The notes beneath the pieces were generated by a model. The model worked only from the letters and a program-made list of their open reading frames with translations, had not been told where the DNA came from and did no database searches. The translations under genes and the position numbers were made by a program. Of a stretch of DNA of 64,000 nt, positions 26,237 to 34,715 are shown in pieces. This DNA is from Caldithrix abyssi DSM 13497 (GTDB taxonomy: Bacteria > Calditrichota > Calditrichia > Calditrichales > Calditrichaceae): assembly GCF_001886815.1 (NCBI RefSeq), contig NZ_CP018099.1, positions 3,656,501 through 3,720,500 on the forward strand, given 5' to 3'. Position 1 is the first letter of the stretch. Every line of letters begins with the position of its first letter.

Positions 26237-27489
26237 TCCTTAGATTGAGTTTATGAAAGATAAAGAATTATTTAAACAGATTTTGGGACTTTCGCATCCC
26301 TGGGAAGTGTCTAAAGTTGACTTAGATATTGCGAATGAGGAAGTAGAAATAGAGATTATCTATAAGTCAAAAAAAGGTTTTTGTCCCGAATGCGAAGTGG
26401 AATATGATATTTATGATCATCGCGAAAAACGTCGTTGGCGGCATTTGGATACATGCCAAATGAAGACCTATATTGTCTGCAAAGTTCCCCGCATTAAATG
26501 CAAGGAACACGGAGTAAAAACGATCAAAGTTCCTTGGGCAGAAAAGTCGAGTCGAACGACTTTATTATTTGAACGTTTTGCTATTGAGTTATTACTGGCC
26601 TCCAAAAACCAGAGCAAAACGGCACAATTTTTACGGATCAGCTTTGATATGCTTCATCATATAATGAGCAAAGCAGTGGAACGCGGGCTATCACGCCGAA
26701 CGGAAGAGGACATTAAATATATCGGGATAGATGAGAAGAGTATGAAAAGAGGTCATACTTATGTAAGCGTATTATCCGATAGTGAAAGAAGACGTGTAAT
26801 AGATGTAAGTGAAGGTCGCACAACAAGCTCTGCCAGTTCCTTAATAAACAAGGGATTAACAGAGAAACAAAAGGAGGGCCTCAAAGCGGTCAGTATGGAT
26901 ATGTGGAAAGCTTTTATTAAAGCTGTTCAAAAGGAGCTTCCCAATGCTTCCATAGTGCATGACAAATTTCATATAATGAAGTATTTAAATGATGGAGTGG
27001 ATAAAACCAGACGAGAGGAAGCCCGTAAATTACAAAAATCTAATGATAAAACCTTAGTGAAAAGTAAATATTTATTTTTAAAGAATCCGGAAAATATGAC
27101 GGACAAGCAATTATCGCGTTTCAGAAAAATTCAAGAACTTAACCTTATCACTTCCCAGGCTTGGGCGGCCAAAGAGAACTTCAAAGAATTCTTTAGGAGT
27201 GAAACAATAAATGATGCGAAATTCTTTTTTGCGGAATGGTATCAGGATATTAAGGGACGTTCTTTAAATAAAATGATTAAAGTAGCAAAAATGCTCATTG
27301 CTCATTCAGATGGCTTATTAAACTATATAAGATATCAGATAGATAATTCAGTAGCCGAATGGTTGAACGGCAAGATACAGGAGATAAAAACAGTTGGTAG
27401 AGGCTTTAGAAAATTTGAAAATTTTAGGATAGCAATACTTTTCTTTCTTGGTAAATTAGACCTTTTTCCACAGGAATCCCAGTAGAGCC
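26202..27489 (+). mobile_element. ISL3-family insertion sequence, copy 2 (1288 bp)
   Basis: The ends are GGCTCTACTGGGATTTT at 26202 and GGAATCCCAGTAGAGCC ending at 27489. The 8-bp target duplication AAAAGATT is at 26194-26201 and 27490-27497. It is the same length as copy 1 and nearly identical. It landed exactly where two convergent genes met: the HAD hydrolase 3' end on the left and the bactofilin-like lipoprotein 3' end on the right. Confidence 0.97.
26253..27485 (+). CDS. ISL3-family transposase, copy 2
   Basis: A 410-residue transposase, intact, with the same zinc-binding N-terminus and DDE residues as copy 1 (IDEKSMKRG, VHDKFHIMK, AEWLNGKIQ). It differs from copy 1 at two residues: Pro in KNPENMT and Gly in IKGRSLNK. 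At least one silent difference (TTC for TTT, in the KFFF stretch) is also visible. Which copy is ancestral cannot be told from the window. Confidence 0.96.
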   Translation: MKDKELFKQILGLSHPWEVSKVDLDIANEEVEIEIIYKSKKGFCPECEVEYDIYDHREKRRWRHLDTCQMKTYIVCKVPRIKCKEHGVKTIKVPWAEKSSRTTLLFERFAIELLLASKNQSKTAQFLRISFDMLHHIMSKAVERGLSRRTEEDIKYIGIDEKSMKRGHTYVSVLSDSERRRVIDVSEGRTTSSASSLINKGLTEKQKEGLKAVSMDMWKAFIKAVQKELPNASIVHDKFHIMKYLNDGVDKTRREEARKLQKSNDKTLVKSKYLFLKNPENMTDKQLSRFRKIQELNLITSQAWAAKENFKEFFRSETINDAKFFFAEWYQDIKGRSLNKMIKVAKMLIAHSDGLLNYIRYQIDNSVAEWLNGKIQEIKTVGRGFRKFENFRIAILFFLGKLDLFPQESQ

Positions 27490-27495
27490 AAAAGA

Positions 27496-28131
27496 TTATT
27501 TTTTGTAAACCAGCTCGGCGTTAATCACATCGCCTTTGATTTGAGACGAGCCGTCAAGATACACTAAAATCTGTGTATTTTCCGCTTTCTGGCCGTCAAT
27601 ATTCCCTTCTACCACAGAACTATCGTTCAAAAATATTTCAACTTTTCGCTTTTCATCTTCTCCGGTTTTACCTTTTACCACGATACTTCCGACAACCAAC
27701 GCCTTATCTTCCAGAAAAACATCGCCATTGACTGTAAAAACATTACCCAACACACGTGCGCGCACCAGCCGAATAGAGCCGTTGACTGTATTAACATCCT
27801 GCCCGACAACAGCGTTTGCCTTAAGAGTTACCGCACCGTTAATTACCGTAACGCTTTCTGCCACTTTACTGTTTTCAGCAATTTTGACCTGCCCATTAAT
27901 GGATTTAATATCCTCGACCTTGCTTTCACGCCCAATTTCAATGCGACCGTTAATCGATTTTAAAGCGCCGTTAATAACACAATGATCGCCAATGATGATA
28001 TCGCCATTGATGGTGTACAAGTCCTTATCAACATTACGATTGGTTTCAATCGTAATGCTCTCGTTGACCTCGGCCTCACAACCGACCATCAACACCATTG
28101 CGGACAAGAACAATATTAAATATTTCATCAT
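27496..28131 (-). CDS. Bactofilin/polymer-forming-like lipoprotein with repeated I/V-N-G turns
   Basis: An exported lipoprotein, about 211 residues. The signal peptide ends in the lipobox LMVGC (Cys about residue 18), so it should be acylated and anchored in a membrane. The mature part is built from short strands joined by a recurring ING/VNG turn (INGDIIIG, INGRIEIG, INGQVKIA, INGAVTLK, VNGSIRLV, VNGDVFLE), spaced about 16-20 residues, which suggests a right-handed beta-helix like bactofilins or DUF583/polymer-forming proteins. A structural or scaffolding role is inference. GAGGGC lies just upstream of two adjacent ATGs (28131 and 28128); either could be used. The stop codon now overlaps the right target duplication of the ISL3 element, and the protein end is unchanged. 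Confidence 0.8.
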   Translation of the reverse strand: MMKYLILFLSAMVLMVGCEAEVNESITIETNRNVDKDLYTINGDIIIGDHCVINGALKSINGRIEIGRESKVEDIKSINGQVKIAENSKVAESVTVINGAVTLKANAVVGQDVNTVNGSIRLVRARVLGNVFTVNGDVFLEDKALVVGSIVVKGKTGEDEKRKVEIFLNDSSVVEGNIDGQKAENTQILVYLDGSSQIKGDVINAELVYKK

Positions 28132-28231
28132 CTGCCCTCTCATTTTAAATAGAAAGACGAATTTTTTCTTATTTTGTTTCCAAAATATACTTAAAAAATA
28201 CTTGCTCCCAAAAAAATCATTAATTATATTT

Positions 28232-28253
28232 TACCAGTGCGGTAATATATTAC
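28232..28253. promoter_or_regulatory. Candidate operator upstream of the Rrf2 gene
   Basis: Two overlapping palindromes lie 15-36 bp before the Rrf2 ATG: TACC-agtgc-GGTA (28232-28244) and the perfect 12-bp GTAATATATTAC (28242-28253). Their position fits autoregulation by the encoded Rrf2 protein. Binding is inferred from position only. Confidence 0.5.
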
Positions 28254-28267
28254 AAGATCAGTTAACT

Positions 28268-28708
28268 ATGAATGTGAATACTTTAATAAAAAGAGAGTAC
28301 GATTACGCGGTTCGTATTTGCGCCTATCTGGCCGGGCAAAAACGCAATAAAGCGATTCCCATTTCCAGGATTGCCGAATTATTGAGCATTACCAAGCCTT
28401 TTGCCAATAAAATTATCTTTCAGTTACGCAAGGCGGGTATCATCGATTCGGTTCAAGGGCGATACGGCGGGATTTACTTAAAACGAAATCCCAAAGAACT
28501 TTCGGTGCTGGACATTTTGAATGCCATGGAGTTCAATTCCATAATTAATGAGTGTTTACGAACACCGGGGATTTGTCCTATTATCGGTTTTTGTAAGATT
28601 CACATCTTCTTTTCCGAATTGCAGGAAATTTTGATAAAACGTTTAAAAGAAAAGATGATTAGTGATTTAGTAATTCACGATTATGAGTTAGAATCCATTG
28701 TTTTTTAA
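28268..28708 (+). CDS. Rrf2 family transcriptional regulator with three-cysteine cluster
   Basis: A 146-residue winged-helix regulator of the Rrf2/IscR/NsrR type. The start is MNVNTLIKREYDYAVR, matching the family; the upstream in-frame extension to 27992 has no family similarity and crosses the operator region. The helix-turn-helix is PISRIAELLSITKPFANKIIFQLRKAGIIDSVQGRYGG. Three cysteines in ECLRTPGICPIIGFC (C-x6-C-x5-C) match the usual Fe-S ligand positions of IscR/NsrR-like sensors. The gene is 20 bp upstream of cydA and in the same direction, so it probably controls the bd oxidase genes in response to oxygen, NO or Fe-S status. The signal itself is inference. Confidence 0.88.
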   Translation: MNVNTLIKREYDYAVRICAYLAGQKRNKAIPISRIAELLSITKPFANKIIFQLRKAGIIDSVQGRYGGIYLKRNPKELSVLDILNAMEFNSIINECLRTPGICPIIGFCKIHIFFSELQEILIKRLKEKMISDLVIHDYELESIVF

Positions 28709-28728
28709 TTAACAACGAGGAGGTTGCG

Positions 28729-30105
28729 ATGAGCGCTTTAGCTTTAGCGCGATGGCAGTTTGCCGTCACCACAGTTTACCACTTTTTCTTTGTTCCTCTT
28801 ACGCTTGGGTTGTCCATTTTTGTAGCGATTATGGAAACGCTTTATGTGCGTACCGGCAAAGAAATTTACCGACGGATGACCAAGTTCTGGGGCACTTTGT
28901 TTGTTATTAATTTTGCCATGGGCGTGGTAACCGGTATTGTGCAGGAATTCCAGTTTGGTCTTAACTGGTCGGAATATTCCCGGTTTGTGGGGGATATTTT
29001 CGGCGCGCCTCTGGCCATTGAAGCCCTGCTTGCATTCTTTCTGGAATCCACTTTTCTGGGCATCTGGATTTTTGGCTGGGATCGGATTTCCAAAAAGCTG
29101 CACCTGCTGTCCATGTGGCTGGTAGCCATCGGCTCTAATCTTTCTGCTCTGTGGATTTTAATAGCCAACTCTTTTATGCAAAGCCCCATGGGACACAAGT
29201 TGGTTACCGATGAGGCCGGCAACGTTATCCGCGCCGAAATGACCAACTTTGCCGAACTGGTTTTCAATCCCAACGTCTGGTATCAGTTCCCACATGTTGT
29301 AACCGGCGGCATGGTCACTGCAGCGTTTTTTGTTATTGGCATCAGCGTCTTCCACATCTTCAGAAAAAGCGAAGACCAGGAAGCGTACCAATTATCGCTC
29401 AAATACGGAACCATTTACGGTTTTATCGCCATTGTTCTGGTGATTTTGCTGGGCCATTCACAGATGCAACACATGCTTAAAACTCAGCCGATGAAAGTAG
29501 CCGCGGCCGAAGCCCTGTGGGAATCGGAAAATCCGGCCAGCCTGTCGGTTTTGACCATTGGCGATCTTTCCGGAAAAAAAGAGATCTTTTCCATTCGAAT
29601 CCCTTATCTGGTGACCATCCTGGCCTACAACTCGCTGGAAGGTGAAGTGAAAGGGGTTAATGAATTACAAAAAATGTATCAAGAAAAATACGGGCCCGGC
29701 GATTATATTCCGCCCATTGTTGTTACTTACTGGAGCTTCCGGGCAATGGTGGGTGCAGGCATCCTGATGCTGTTTCTCTCCATCTACCTGCTGTTTTACG
29801 TATTGAAAAACCGCTACGACTTTAAGCCATGGGTTAAACACGTAATGCTGTGGAGTATTTCACTGCCTTTTATTGCCAACTCTGCCGGCTGGATTTTAAC
29901 AGAAGTAGGCCGTCAACCCTGGATCGTCTTTGGTATTTTAAAGACGGAAGACGCCGTTACGCCTTCTATGGTTGTAAGCGCCGGCGAAGTTGCTACTTCA
30001 TTAATTGTGTTCACGCTTTTGTATGGCATTTTAATGGTTGTTGATGTCTATTTGTTAAAAAAATATGCTGTGGCAGGCACCATTGCCGCAGATAAAGGTC
30101 ATTAA
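28729..30105 (+). CDS. cydA: Cytochrome bd ubiquinol oxidase subunit I
   Basis: Membrane subunit carrying haems b558, b595 and d of the cytochrome bd quinol oxidase, which reduces oxygen without pumping protons. 458 residues with about nine membrane helices. The N-terminal block RWQFAVTTVYHFFFVPLTLG contains the axial His of the haem b595/d site, and QEFQFGLNWSEYSRFVGDIFGAPLAIEALLAFFLES contains the conserved Glu pair region. SQMQHMLKTQPMKVAAAEALWE and GWILTEVGRQPW are family hallmarks. The quinol loop is short, so it is the short-Q-loop type. An ACGAGGAGG ribosome site lies upstream. Second gene of the Rrf2-cydA-cydB unit. Confidence 0.97.
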   Translation: MSALALARWQFAVTTVYHFFFVPLTLGLSIFVAIMETLYVRTGKEIYRRMTKFWGTLFVINFAMGVVTGIVQEFQFGLNWSEYSRFVGDIFGAPLAIEALLAFFLESTFLGIWIFGWDRISKKLHLLSMWLVAIGSNLSALWILIANSFMQSPMGHKLVTDEAGNVIRAEMTNFAELVFNPNVWYQFPHVVTGGMVTAAFFVIGISVFHIFRKSEDQEAYQLSLKYGTIYGFIAIVLVILLGHSQMQHMLKTQPMKVAAAEALWESENPASLSVLTIGDLSGKKEIFSIRIPYLVTILAYNSLEGEVKGVNELQKMYQEKYGPGDYIPPIVVTYWSFRAMVGAGILMLFLSIYLLFYVLKNRYDFKPWVKHVMLWSISLPFIANSAGWILTEVGRQPWIVFGILKTEDAVTPSMVVSAGEVATSLIVFTLLYGILMVVDVYLLKKYAVAGTIAADKGH

Positions 30106-30123
30106 TCCTGGAGGAGGTAAATC

Positions 30124-31140
30124 ATGGAATATTTAAATACAATATGGTTTATTTTAATTGCCGTCCTCTTTATTGGGTACTTCTTTTTAGAGGGATTTGA
30201 TTACGGCGTGGGAATGCTGGTTCCCTTTTTAGGCAAAGATGATATCGAGCGGCGTGTTATTATAAACTCTGTCGGTACTTTTTGGGATGGAAACGAAGTT
30301 TGGCTGCTGACTGCAGGCGGCGCCATGTTTGCAGCCTTCCCTAACTGGTACGCAACGTTATTCAGCGGCTTTTACCTGGCTTTGATCTTGATGCTGGTGG
30401 GGCTCATTGTGCGCGGCGTGGCTTTTGAATTCCGCAGCAAAGACGACAATCCAAAATGGCGAAATTTCTGGGATTGGGCCCTGGCAGTGGGCAGTTTTAT
30501 CCCTGCCCTTTTATGGGGCGTCGCTTTTACCAATATCTGGATGGGCGTGCCGATTGACGAGAACATGCATTATGTGGGCGGATTTTTCAATTTACTCAAT
30601 CCTTTTGCCCTGATCGGCGGACTGGGAACTCTTACCATTTTTCTATTACACGGCGCCCTTTTCCTGTCTATAAAAACAGAAGGCGAAATCGAACAGCGAG
30701 CCAGAGCGCTTGCCGCCAAACTCTGGATTCCCACGTTCATCGTTTATGTTCTGTTTATCATCGTCGGCTATTTAAAGACCAACTTGTTCTTCAAATTCGG
30801 CGTTAATCCGGGCATCATTCCCATCTTCACCGTTCTGTCTTTAATTTCTACGTATTTTTTCATCAAAAACGGAAAAATGGGCTGGGCGTTTATTTTAAAC
30901 GGTTTAACCATCGTTCTTACAACCGTAACCATCTTTATGTCCATGTATCCCAATGTGATGCCGTCTTCGCTCAATCCCGAGTGGAGTTTGACCATCTATA
31001 ATGCTTCGTCTTCTCCTTACACATTAAAGATTATGAGCATTGTGGCCCTGATTTTTGTTCCCATTGTGCTGGCCTATCAGTCATGGACTTACTATATTTT
31101 CAGAAAACGCGTTTCTACCAAATCCAAACTCACCTATTAA
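30124..31140 (+). CDS. cydB: Cytochrome bd ubiquinol oxidase subunit II
   Basis: Second integral membrane subunit of the bd oxidase, 338 residues with about eight helices; it binds no haem itself but stabilises CydA. Diagnostic features are LFIGYFFLEGFDYGVGMLVPFL near the N-terminus, INSVGTFWDGNEVWLLTAGGAMFAAFPNWYATLFSGFYLAL, and VAFEFRSKDDNPKWRNFWDWAL. The late MYPNVMPSSLNPEWSLTIYNASSSPYTLKIM block is also typical. A GGAGGAGG site precedes the ATG. It follows cydA by 18 bp and is followed by a terminator. Confidence 0.97.
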   Translation: MEYLNTIWFILIAVLFIGYFFLEGFDYGVGMLVPFLGKDDIERRVIINSVGTFWDGNEVWLLTAGGAMFAAFPNWYATLFSGFYLALILMLVGLIVRGVAFEFRSKDDNPKWRNFWDWALAVGSFIPALLWGVAFTNIWMGVPIDENMHYVGGFFNLLNPFALIGGLGTLTIFLLHGALFLSIKTEGEIEQRARALAAKLWIPTFIVYVLFIIVGYLKTNLFFKFGVNPGIIPIFTVLSLISTYFFIKNGKMGWAFILNGLTIVLTTVTIFMSMYPNVMPSSLNPEWSLTIYNASSSPYTLKIMSIVALIFVPIVLAYQSWTYYIFRKRVSTKSKLTY

Positions 31141-31147
31141 AAGTTTG

Positions 31148-31187
31148 CAAGGCTGTGGCCAATGGTCGCAGCCTTGTTTTCTTTTTT
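31148..31187 (+). terminator. Intrinsic terminator after cydB
   Basis: CAAGGCTG (31148-31155) pairs with CAGCCTTG (31169-31176), with inner GGCC/GGTC pairing, followed by TTTTCTTTTTT. It separates cydAB from cydDC, which may therefore be a second unit or be reached by read-through. Confidence 0.8.
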
Positions 31188-31242
31188 ATTATCTCAAAAA
31201 TTGCTACCTTTTTAATCAGGTGAACAATAACGAAAGTTTGGT

Positions 31243-32973
31243 ATGAACATCGATCGCAGATTAATCCGTTTACTTAAAAATTTAAGATGGCCTTTTATCC
31301 TAACGTTGTTTTTTGCCCTTCTTTCTGTAATTGCAATTGTTTTAGAGGCCAAATATTTAAGCGCCATTATCGATTTAAGTTTTTTAAAAAAACAATCGTT
31401 GGGCAATCTGCTTGATTTGCTGTTAATCTTTATTCTGGTTATCTTGGCCCGCTTCCTGTTCCAGTGGCTGAGCGATAGTTTTGCCAGCCATCTTAGCGCC
31501 AGAATCCGCCATGATCTTCGCAATCAGCTTGTTCGTCACCTGCAGGGGGTCAGTCCCGTCGTTTTAAACCTGGAAAAACGCGGCGAGCTGATCAACACCT
31601 TGCAGCAGGGCGTGGAGTCGCTGGACGCCTATTTTCGTTCCTACATCCCGCAACTGTTCAGGGCGGCAGCCTTTCCCATCGTCATTTTAATGTTTGTCTT
31701 TCCGATCGATCTTCTTTCGGGCTTTGTTTTTCTTTTTACAGCGCCGATTATTCCTGTGTTTATGGTTTTAATCGGACAACATGCCAAAAAGGCCACGCAG
31801 CGCCAGTGGAAAACGTTGTCTTTTTTGAGCGCTTACTTGCTGGATGTCATCGAAGGTTTAACGACTTTAAAGATATTAAATCGCAGTCAATCACAAATTA
31901 CACGGATTCGTCTGCTCAGCGAACAATTTCGACACAACACCATGAGCGTCTTAAAGATCGCCTTTCTTTCTGCGCTGGTGCTTGAGCTGGCGGCATCGCT
32001 CAGTACGGCTGTAATTGCCGTTGAAATCGGCCTGCGCTTACTTTACGCTAAAATTTCCTTTTCTCAGGCGTTATTTGTTCTCATTCTCGCGCCGGAATTC
32101 TACCAGCCCATGCGTCAGTTAGGAGCCAGTTTCCACGCCGGTATGGAAGGCATGGAAGCCGCCCGCCGGATTTTCGAAATTTTTACCATCCGCGGACGGA
32201 GCACCCCAAAGCAAAGCGCACAGCTTTCTTTTTCATCGTCTTTGTCCATTGAGCTGCAAAAAGTCTCGTTCCGCTATCCGCAAACCGACACAGAGGCTTT
32301 GAGCGACATCTCCTTAAAAATTGAAGCGGGCAAAAAATATGTGATTATCGGCCCCAGCGGCGCAGGCAAATCAACGCTTTTTAATCTTTTGCTGAAATTT
32401 ATTGCCCCCACGCAGGGACGCATTCTGGTCAACGGCAATGACCTGCAGCAAATTAACGACGATTTCTGGTTCAAGCAAATAAGCTGGGTGCCGCAAAAGC
32501 CCTACCTATTTCACGACACCATCGAAGCCAACCTTAAACTGGTCAATCCCATGGCTTCGGCCGAAGACATGGTTCGGGCCTGCAAAACGGCGCGTTTGCA
32601 CGATTTTATTATGTCCCTGCCAGATGGTTACCAAACCATTGTAGGAGAAAGAGGCGCCCGATTAAGCGGCGGGCAGGCACAGCGCCTGGCTCTTGCCCGC
32701 GCTTTTTTAAAAGACGCCCCGATCATTTTACTGGATGAACCAACGGCTAACCTTGATCCACAGCTGGACCGTGAAATTGTTGAGATTATGCGGCAATTTC
32801 CTGATGACACAACACAGATCATTATCGCCCACCGTTTTACCACCTTAAAAAATGCCGATTTGATCTTTGTTATGGTTGACGGAAAGCTGACGGACGTCGG
32901 CTCCTTTGCCGAATTGACAGCGTCAGGGAAATATCTGCATCGTATGGCTGAAGAATTGAGGGGGATGAGCTGA
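31243..32973 (+). CDS. cydD: Thiol reductant ABC exporter subunit CydD
   Basis: Half of the heterodimeric CydDC ABC transporter, which exports cysteine/glutathione to keep the periplasm reduced and is needed to assemble cytochrome bd. 576 residues: six membrane helices (about 15-300), then the ATPase domain with Walker A GPSGAGKST, Q-loop WVPQKPYLF, signature LSGGQAQRLALARA and Walker B PIILLDEPTANLD, H-loop IIIAHRF. The core GLTTLKILNRS and EFYQPMRQLGASFHAGMEG are typical of CydD. The ATG is the first in a frame that otherwise lacks family similarity upstream. It overlaps cydC by one base (TGATG), so the two are translationally coupled. Confidence 0.93.
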   Translation: MNIDRRLIRLLKNLRWPFILTLFFALLSVIAIVLEAKYLSAIIDLSFLKKQSLGNLLDLLLIFILVILARFLFQWLSDSFASHLSARIRHDLRNQLVRHLQGVSPVVLNLEKRGELINTLQQGVESLDAYFRSYIPQLFRAAAFPIVILMFVFPIDLLSGFVFLFTAPIIPVFMVLIGQHAKKATQRQWKTLSFLSAYLLDVIEGLTTLKILNRSQSQITRIRLLSEQFRHNTMSVLKIAFLSALVLELAASLSTAVIAVEIGLRLLYAKISFSQALFVLILAPEFYQPMRQLGASFHAGMEGMEAARRIFEIFTIRGRSTPKQSAQLSFSSSLSIELQKVSFRYPQTDTEALSDISLKIEAGKKYVIIGPSGAGKSTLFNLLLKFIAPTQGRILVNGNDLQQINDDFWFKQISWVPQKPYLFHDTIEANLKLVNPMASAEDMVRACKTARLHDFIMSLPDGYQTIVGERGARLSGGQAQRLALARAFLKDAPIILLDEPTANLDPQLDREIVEIMRQFPDDTTQIIIAHRFTTLKNADLIFVMVDGKLTDVGSFAELTASGKYLHRMAEELRGMS

Positions 32974-34715
32974 TGAGCGCTATTTTTCGGCTATTGAAAT
33001 TAGTTCTACCTTACAAAAAATGGATCGCACTCTCGGTCTTTTTGGGTCTGCTAACCATTGCCAGCAGTATTGGCTTGATGATGACCTCGGCCTTTGTTAT
33101 TTCCATGGCGGCGTTGCATCCTTCCATTGCCGAAATACAGGTAGCCATCGTCGGCGTTCGCTTTTTCGGCATCAGCCGCGGCATTTTTCGCTACCTGGAA
33201 CGGCTGATCAGCCATAATACCACCTTTCGTTTGCTCAGCCACTTTCGCGTTCGTTTTTATGCCGCGCTGGAGCCGCTGGTGCCAGCCCGCGTGGCGCATC
33301 TTAAAAGCGGCGATCTGCTGCAACGCATAGTAGCCGACATTCAGAATCTGGAAAACTTTTTTGTGCGCGTCATTGCGCCGCCTTCGGTTTCTGTTTTAAC
33401 GGCGCTTCTTATGACCCTTATTCTGTGGGCCTACCACATCAATTTCGCCCTTGCTTTTATTACGTTTTATGCGCTGGCCGGCACCATCATTCCCTATTTA
33501 AGCGTACAGTTGAGTCGTGGAATGGGCAAACAAATCACCGTTCTTAAAAATCAATTGAACGTCGCCCTGTTAGATCACTTAAATGGTCTGCCAGAACTCT
33601 TAATTAACCGCCAGATCGAAAATCAGGAAGAGAAGATTAAAGTCCTCAATAAAAAATTAAGCAGGCTGCAGCGCAACATGTTAATCATCGACGCTCTACA
33701 CCAGGGCTTTGTCACCTTATTGATGTTTGGCGCAGTGGTCATGGTTTTGATCGTCGGTATTCCGATGGTAGAAAATAACATGCTCAACGGCGTTTACCTG
33801 GCCGTTCTGGTGCTGGGCGTTATGGCCGCCTTCGAAGGCGTGTTGCCCCTTCCCCAAATGGCTCAATATCTGGAGGAAAACAATGAAGCGGGTAAAAGAC
33901 TGTTCGAGATCATCGACCGGCCTCCGCAGGTTGTTGATCCGCAACAACCCATTCCCTTTCCGAACGAACAGCCGGTTCGCTTCGCCGTTAACAACTTAAC
34001 TTTTGCTTACAACAATACTCAACAGCCAGCTTTAAAGAACCTCCGTCTTGAAATCCCCTATTCTTCTAAAGTAGCCATTGTCGGTCCGAGCGGTTCGGGA
34101 AAATCAACTCTGGCCCGTTTATTGATCCGGCTTTACGATTATCAGTCAGGTCAAATTTTATTGAACGAGCGGGAATTAAAAAACTATCGCCAGACGGACA
34201 TTCGTGAAAACATTGGCTACGCCTCGCAAAGTTTTCATTTGTTTACCGGTAGCGTCGCGGATAACCTGCATCTGGTTAATCCCGAGGCCAGCGAACGACA
34301 AATGCTGGATGTATTACGGTTGGTTAACCTCAGCGATCTGTCGCACACTCCGCAAGATACCCTGAACTACTGGATTGGCGAACACGGTAATCGACTAAGC
34401 GGCGGACAGGCGCAACGGCTTGCTCTGGCGCAGGTTCTGTTAAAAAACAGCCCTGTATTGATTTTTGACGAGGTAACCTCAAGCCTCGATGCGGAAACCG
34501 AGCGTCTTATTTTAAAGAATATCTTTGATCATTTTAAAGAGCAAACGATCATCAACATCACGCATCGTTTAAACAACATGGAACACTACAATATGATTTT
34601 TGTACTAAACGAAGGTGAATTGATTGGCCGGGGCACACATCACGATTTAATGAGAGAGAATGAGCACTACCGCCATTTATTCAAGATTTTTCAGGAGAGC
34701 TTATTGTTTGCTTGA
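32973..34715 (+). CDS. cydC: Thiol reductant ABC exporter subunit CydC
   Basis: Partner half-transporter of CydD, 580 residues. Six membrane helices with the CydC-type segments ASSIGLMMTSAFVISMAALHP and VGVRFFGISRGIFRYLERLISH, then an ATPase domain with Walker A GPSGSGKST, signature LSGGQAQRLALAQ, Walker B PVLIFDEVTSSLD and H-loop NITHRL. Note Asp-Glu-Val where most ABC proteins have Asp-Glu-Pro. The last 35 bp overlap the 3' end of the convergent histidine kinase gene. Its clustering with cydAB and an Rrf2 gene supports a role in bd oxidase biogenesis. Confidence 0.93.
   Translation: MSAIFRLLKLVLPYKKWIALSVFLGLLTIASSIGLMMTSAFVISMAALHPSIAEIQVAIVGVRFFGISRGIFRYLERLISHNTTFRLLSHFRVRFYAALEPLVPARVAHLKSGDLLQRIVADIQNLENFFVRVIAPPSVSVLTALLMTLILWAYHINFALAFITFYALAGTIIPYLSVQLSRGMGKQITVLKNQLNVALLDHLNGLPELLINRQIENQEEKIKVLNKKLSRLQRNMLIIDALHQGFVTLLMFGAVVMVLIVGIPMVENNMLNGVYLAVLVLGVMAAFEGVLPLPQMAQYLEENNEAGKRLFEIIDRPPQVVDPQQPIPFPNEQPVRFAVNNLTFAYNNTQQPALKNLRLEIPYSSKVAIVGPSGSGKSTLARLLIRLYDYQSGQILLNERELKNYRQTDIRENIGYASQSFHLFTGSVADNLHLVNPEASERQMLDVLRLVNLSDLSHTPQDTLNYWIGEHGNRLSGGQAQRLALAQVLLKNSPVLIFDEVTSSLDAETERLILKNIFDHFKEQTIINITHRLNNMEHYNMIFVLNEGELIGRGTHHDLMRENEHYRHLFKIFQESLLFA

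Noticed and set aside
27992-28267. N-terminal extension of the Rrf2 gene by 92 codons
   Set aside because: It overlaps the divergent lipoprotein gene and the palindromic operator region, and Rrf2 proteins start at the chosen ATG.
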